The translations under genes and the position numbers were made by a program. The notes below the pieces were generated by a model that made no database searches, was not told the DNA's origin, and was given only the letters and a program-made list of their open reading frames with translations. From Bombus terrestris (taxonomy: Eukaryota; Arthropoda; Insecta; Hymenoptera; Apidae): DNA of 64,000 nt. Position 1 is the stretch's first letter; each line of letters begins with the position of its first letter. Shown in pieces: positions 60,562 to 64,000 of this stretch. Location of the stretch: positions 2,294,001 to 2,358,000 of the forward strand of contig NC_063270.1 in assembly GCF_910591885.1 (NCBI RefSeq), in the 5' to 3' direction.

Positions 60562-63500
60562 TTCTCTTGCATCCCTTCTTCCCTCAGCTTACGAGCGCCA
60601 GCGGCTTGGTTTCGGTGTATATATACAACACAGCATCGGTATCGGCGGATACGTATGTATACTACCTGTACGTATAACAGAGCGAAGGTCTATGCCCTGA
60701 TGCTGCTGGCCCGATGTTCGGGCTCAGGGGTACAGGAACACGCGGCAGGCAGAAGACCAGCAGAAGAAGAAGAGGAAGGTGCTGGAAGAGAGTAGACGGA
60801 GGGACGCGACTCGATAGAATCTGGTGAGGCTTATTCCACCGGTCTTTTTTCACCTTTTGCTTACATAATGTATTCTCAAACGTACATACGGCTCTGGGTA
60901 CTCTGCTACCAGTGAGCCTTTACGTATGGCATCCGCATGGGCCCTCTCGTGCCGTCTGTGTGCCTTCGTGTTGGTACGCGCGTCCACGTACGTGCTCTCT
61001 CTACACGCTCTACGCTCTACACTCTACGACGGGATGGTCGTGTGGGTGTACGTGGACGTTCGCGGCAACGGGAGACACTCTTATCGTTGTCCACCCATAC
61101 GTCCATTGCTGGCCGTTTCGCCGTGGCCGACGCTGTCGTCGTCGTTGTACGCCCGCAAACGTGACGGAGGCGTGTCACATCGGAATACAAAAGGTATAAT
61201 ACCCACATACCGATGCCGCTAACTCATACCTACCGGGGAATACCAATTTTCGAGCTACGAGCTCTGTTCATCGCCGCGGCCTCGACGCACTCCCTCGATC
61301 GCCCGCGGACAATTCATTCGCGATACCAGACTACCTATTCGAGTACCTACACGTGATGCTACAGGTGAATGTTGTCGCTTCGATGAATTAACCCTGCTGC
61401 TCACGCCAATCTCCACCGGTTTATATCAGAGGTCGGTTAAGCGGTAATTCGAATTGTTTTTTCGATATAGTTAACGAGTACTTTAAAAAAATTCTTTCTC
61501 ATCTGCACGAATGACTGTTGGCAGCAAGAAAATTGATATTTTCTCGTTGATACTAATGTGATTCTATATTTAAGTGGATGCTAAGCTAATTAGAAATTTA
61601 GAAATCGCTTCATTAGAATAACGCCCTAAGAATCGAAATACATATAACTTTTCATACTCGAAACACTAAAATTCCAACGAATTGCAAATTCTAGATATAC
61701 TTTTTAAAATACCTTTAAATGAGCAAAAATTCGACGAAGCGAACGCAATAAATAGGAAAGCTCTGGAATTCGATTAACTCCCACGATCGATCACAATTAG
61801 CACCGCTCGAGACCGCCTCGTTCTGAATGACAGACCGGCACGAGCAAGCGAACGTAGTCAGCAAAACGAAATAAACCGGGAAAGGGAAGAAGGGGGATCG
61901 GCTCGTTACGCGATGAAAATAAATTACACGTTTTCGTGTCAGGAAAGGTAATCGTTAAGCAATTAAATAAATTAGTTAATTAAACGCGCACGGGAGAGGT
62001 AAACGCTGGTGGCGCATACACTAATGCGCTTCTTGCGCGGGCACAGAACGGTTCATGCGCGAGGACGATACCTGCCCGGGTTGTTTGTCACTTTTTCCAA
62101 GCGTTGCGACGGCGAAGGAAGCCTCGAAGCTGCGATGGTTGGTCGCCTTGCGATCGACGGACTCTCGCGTAACTTATCGCTGCTGCAATGCACTGGAACG
62201 AAGCAACGCTTCGGTAGTTGCACGGTTCACGTTCATGCACGCGGGCCAGGCTATCGCGTGTAAGCTGGCTGTGGTTCTTGCCGTACCCCGACTGGCCATT
62301 ACCATTTTTCACGCACAAATCTATGGTTACATTAACTCGATATTCCGCGAAGCACGGCGATTCGTCGACCGACACGGAATTATGAAGGATTCATTCATCG
62401 TGGAACAAGCGGCGACTGATTAGCGTTGCTCGATTCCATTTAGCGCGTTCGTTATCTCGGGTATATGTACACATCGAGGGAAAAGAAGAGAGAGAGAAGA
62501 AAAGGTGCGTACGGCATTCTCTGCAAGGCATTTCTATCAGGGTCGGTCGGTCTGTCGTCTATAAATAGTTACATGGTGGACGTAGCCCAGAGAGAGAATG
62601 CGTAGTCCATACTTAATATGTATACCCATGGTAGGAGGGAAGGTTTCGATGCCGCAAGGACAGCACTTCGTCAGTCCATTTGTCACTTTTTATAAACCGC
62701 GCCGCTAAACTTGACGTGAAACGTCATGTACCATTGCTGTTTATGCTGCGCGCCATGCTTAGGATCGATGTATTATCCGAGAAGTTGCTTAGATGGAAGC
62801 AACGCTTCGATAGTTCTCAATACAGCGTTATTGTTATTACGCGGATGTGAGGGATCAGTCGTTTTTGTTTCATCCTCCACGTGCTTCCTCTATAGCGGTT
62901 TAACGATAGACAAATGCTTTTCAGTCGAAAATGACACAAAAGATGTAACGAAGTTAATAACGGTTAAACTAAACCGCACGAAATTACAACATATTCTCTT
63001 CCAGGTAATTAACTTTCTTGTCGCTGCTATCTTCCTCTCGATCACGGTTACGCTACATCCGTATCACCTCGCGTTCGCTTACCCCAAAGTGAACCAAACG
63101 ATGTTACGTTAAGCTAAGTATCTCACCATTGCAATTTCTTAGTAAATTTTAAACAACGATACCTTTAACTTACAAACTCACACTGAAGCAAACTTTGTTC
63201 CTTAAGCTACTCCTAAATTGCTCAAGCAATTGTTCAGAAATCCACCTATCGATGAATAGAAATGCCGGAAAATCCCCGATGAAAGAACGAACCATTGAAA
63301 CAATGAGATTTTCTCCGCGAGTGGTAATACGAAAAAATGTTTCGGAGCTCTATGTCGTAACGGCTGCTATTATGCAACTTCGAAGGCCATACCATTTCGA
63401 AAACGAAAGAAGGCGAGAAAGAGGGAGGAGTGTTACAGGCGGGATAGCTAATGGATGAAACGTAATGAGAACAAGCGTTGAATACAGCCAGGAAAATCAA

Positions 63501-64000
63501 GAAGCTCCAGCAAGAAAATTGTGCTCTTAGAGGAAGTCGCGCTGCCACTGGCGAGACAAGCCTCTGAGCAACAGAGTAAATAGGCACTCCGTGCGCACAA
63601 AAGGTACGCAGTGCGTAACATTTCACCTGCAACAGCTTCGCACCCATAGGCTTTCAGCGGAAAATGCATCGTTGGCTGCACGAGCAACACCACTGACACC
63701 ACGGGGGATGTGACGAGGGATAAAGAAAACGAGTACCACGACCGGCTAGTCGCTCGCGATTCTGCGCTAGCGACTTACCAGCCTGCCGATCCATCCTCCT
63801 CCTCTTCCTCCTGATTCTCTTCTTCTCCTCCTTTTTCCGCGCGCGACAATTTCCTTTCGAGTGTATGCTACTCCCTTCGATTTTGCTCTGTGCTTCGCGG
63901 CCATCGTGGCGCGCGTACAACGATGACTATCATTGGTAAATGTACGCAGTTCGTTAGTGTGCGTCATCAAGGGAAAAAATTGATTGTCCGATAGATTGAG
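55629..64000. other. Probable 5' intron/upstream region of the band 4.1-like gene
   Basis: No confident gene was found. The region is CpG-rich in places and has a (TC)n microsatellite at 60531-60558. Open frames on both strands (for example 59626-59919, 60.9-61.2 and 62.0-62.4 kb) lack recognisable domains. The missing first coding exon of the FERM gene should lie here or beyond the window, but no segment with the expected N-terminal FERM lobe pattern was recognised. Confidence 0.5.
60531..60558 (+). repeat. (TC)n microsatellite
   Basis: Uninterrupted TC dinucleotide run in non-coding DNA. Confidence 0.9.

Noticed and set aside
62009..63112. Several ORFs of 80-130 codons on the plus strand
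   Set aside because: No recognisable motif, no consistent splice structure, and overlapping open frames on both strands, typical of CpG-rich DNA with few stop codons.
1..64000. CRISPR arrays, bacterial operons or an integrated virus
   Set aside because: No regularly spaced repeats, no ribosome-binding-site-led gene clusters and no viral structural genes were seen; exon-intron structure is clearly eukaryotic.

Overview
The window looks like nuclear DNA of an insect, most likely a hymenopteran (ant or bee). The reasons are short, AT-rich introns with GT-AG borders, clear animal housekeeping genes, a relic resembling an insect odorant receptor, R1-, R2- and jockey-clade retrotransposon debris, a mariner-type MITE, and long introns unusually rich in CpG. 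No bacterial, CRISPR or viral gene system is visible.

Layout. (1) 1-1410 is AT-rich non-coding DNA. (2) 1411-5956 (+) is a complete 14-exon phospholipase D gene of the PX-PH-HKD type. (3) About 6.7-24.6 kb is a block of dead, nested mobile elements. A jockey-clade fragment is cut by an LTR-like sequence (family B), which is cut in turn by a solo-LTR-like element (family A). Then come an R2-like fragment and two head-to-tail R1-clade elements; the first R1 copy carries two more family-A insertions. Behind them lie another LTR-like piece, a broken odorant-receptor-like exon and an inverted family-B copy. (4) About 24.6-26.4 kb is AT-rich and holds a 210-bp mariner MITE. (5) 26466-26681 (-) is an unrecognised small ORF, head-to-head with SRP9. 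(6) 26852-27561 (+) is a complete three-exon SRP9 gene. (7) 27766 to 55628 and probably beyond (-) is a band 4.1-like protein 4 (EPB41L4-type FERM) gene. Its exon phases join perfectly, it has two alternative 3' ends and two introns over 10 kb, and its first coding exon was not found. (8) 55629-64000 is most likely its 5' intron or upstream DNA.

The host genes do not form one pathway. Phospholipase D makes phosphatidic acid at membranes, SRP9 is part of the Alu domain of the signal recognition particle, and the FERM protein links membrane proteins to the cortical cytoskeleton. SRP9 and the FERM gene converge with only 204 bp between stop codons. The mobile-element block separates the phospholipase gene from SRP9. 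I found no convincing new biological system. The points most worth a second look are the alternative 3' ends of the FERM gene, the family-A insertions and their recurrent terminal motif TGTAGCGGCAC, the R1/R2-clade elements outside rDNA, a predicted GC-AG intron in the phospholipase gene, and the unknown divergent ORF upstream of SRP9.
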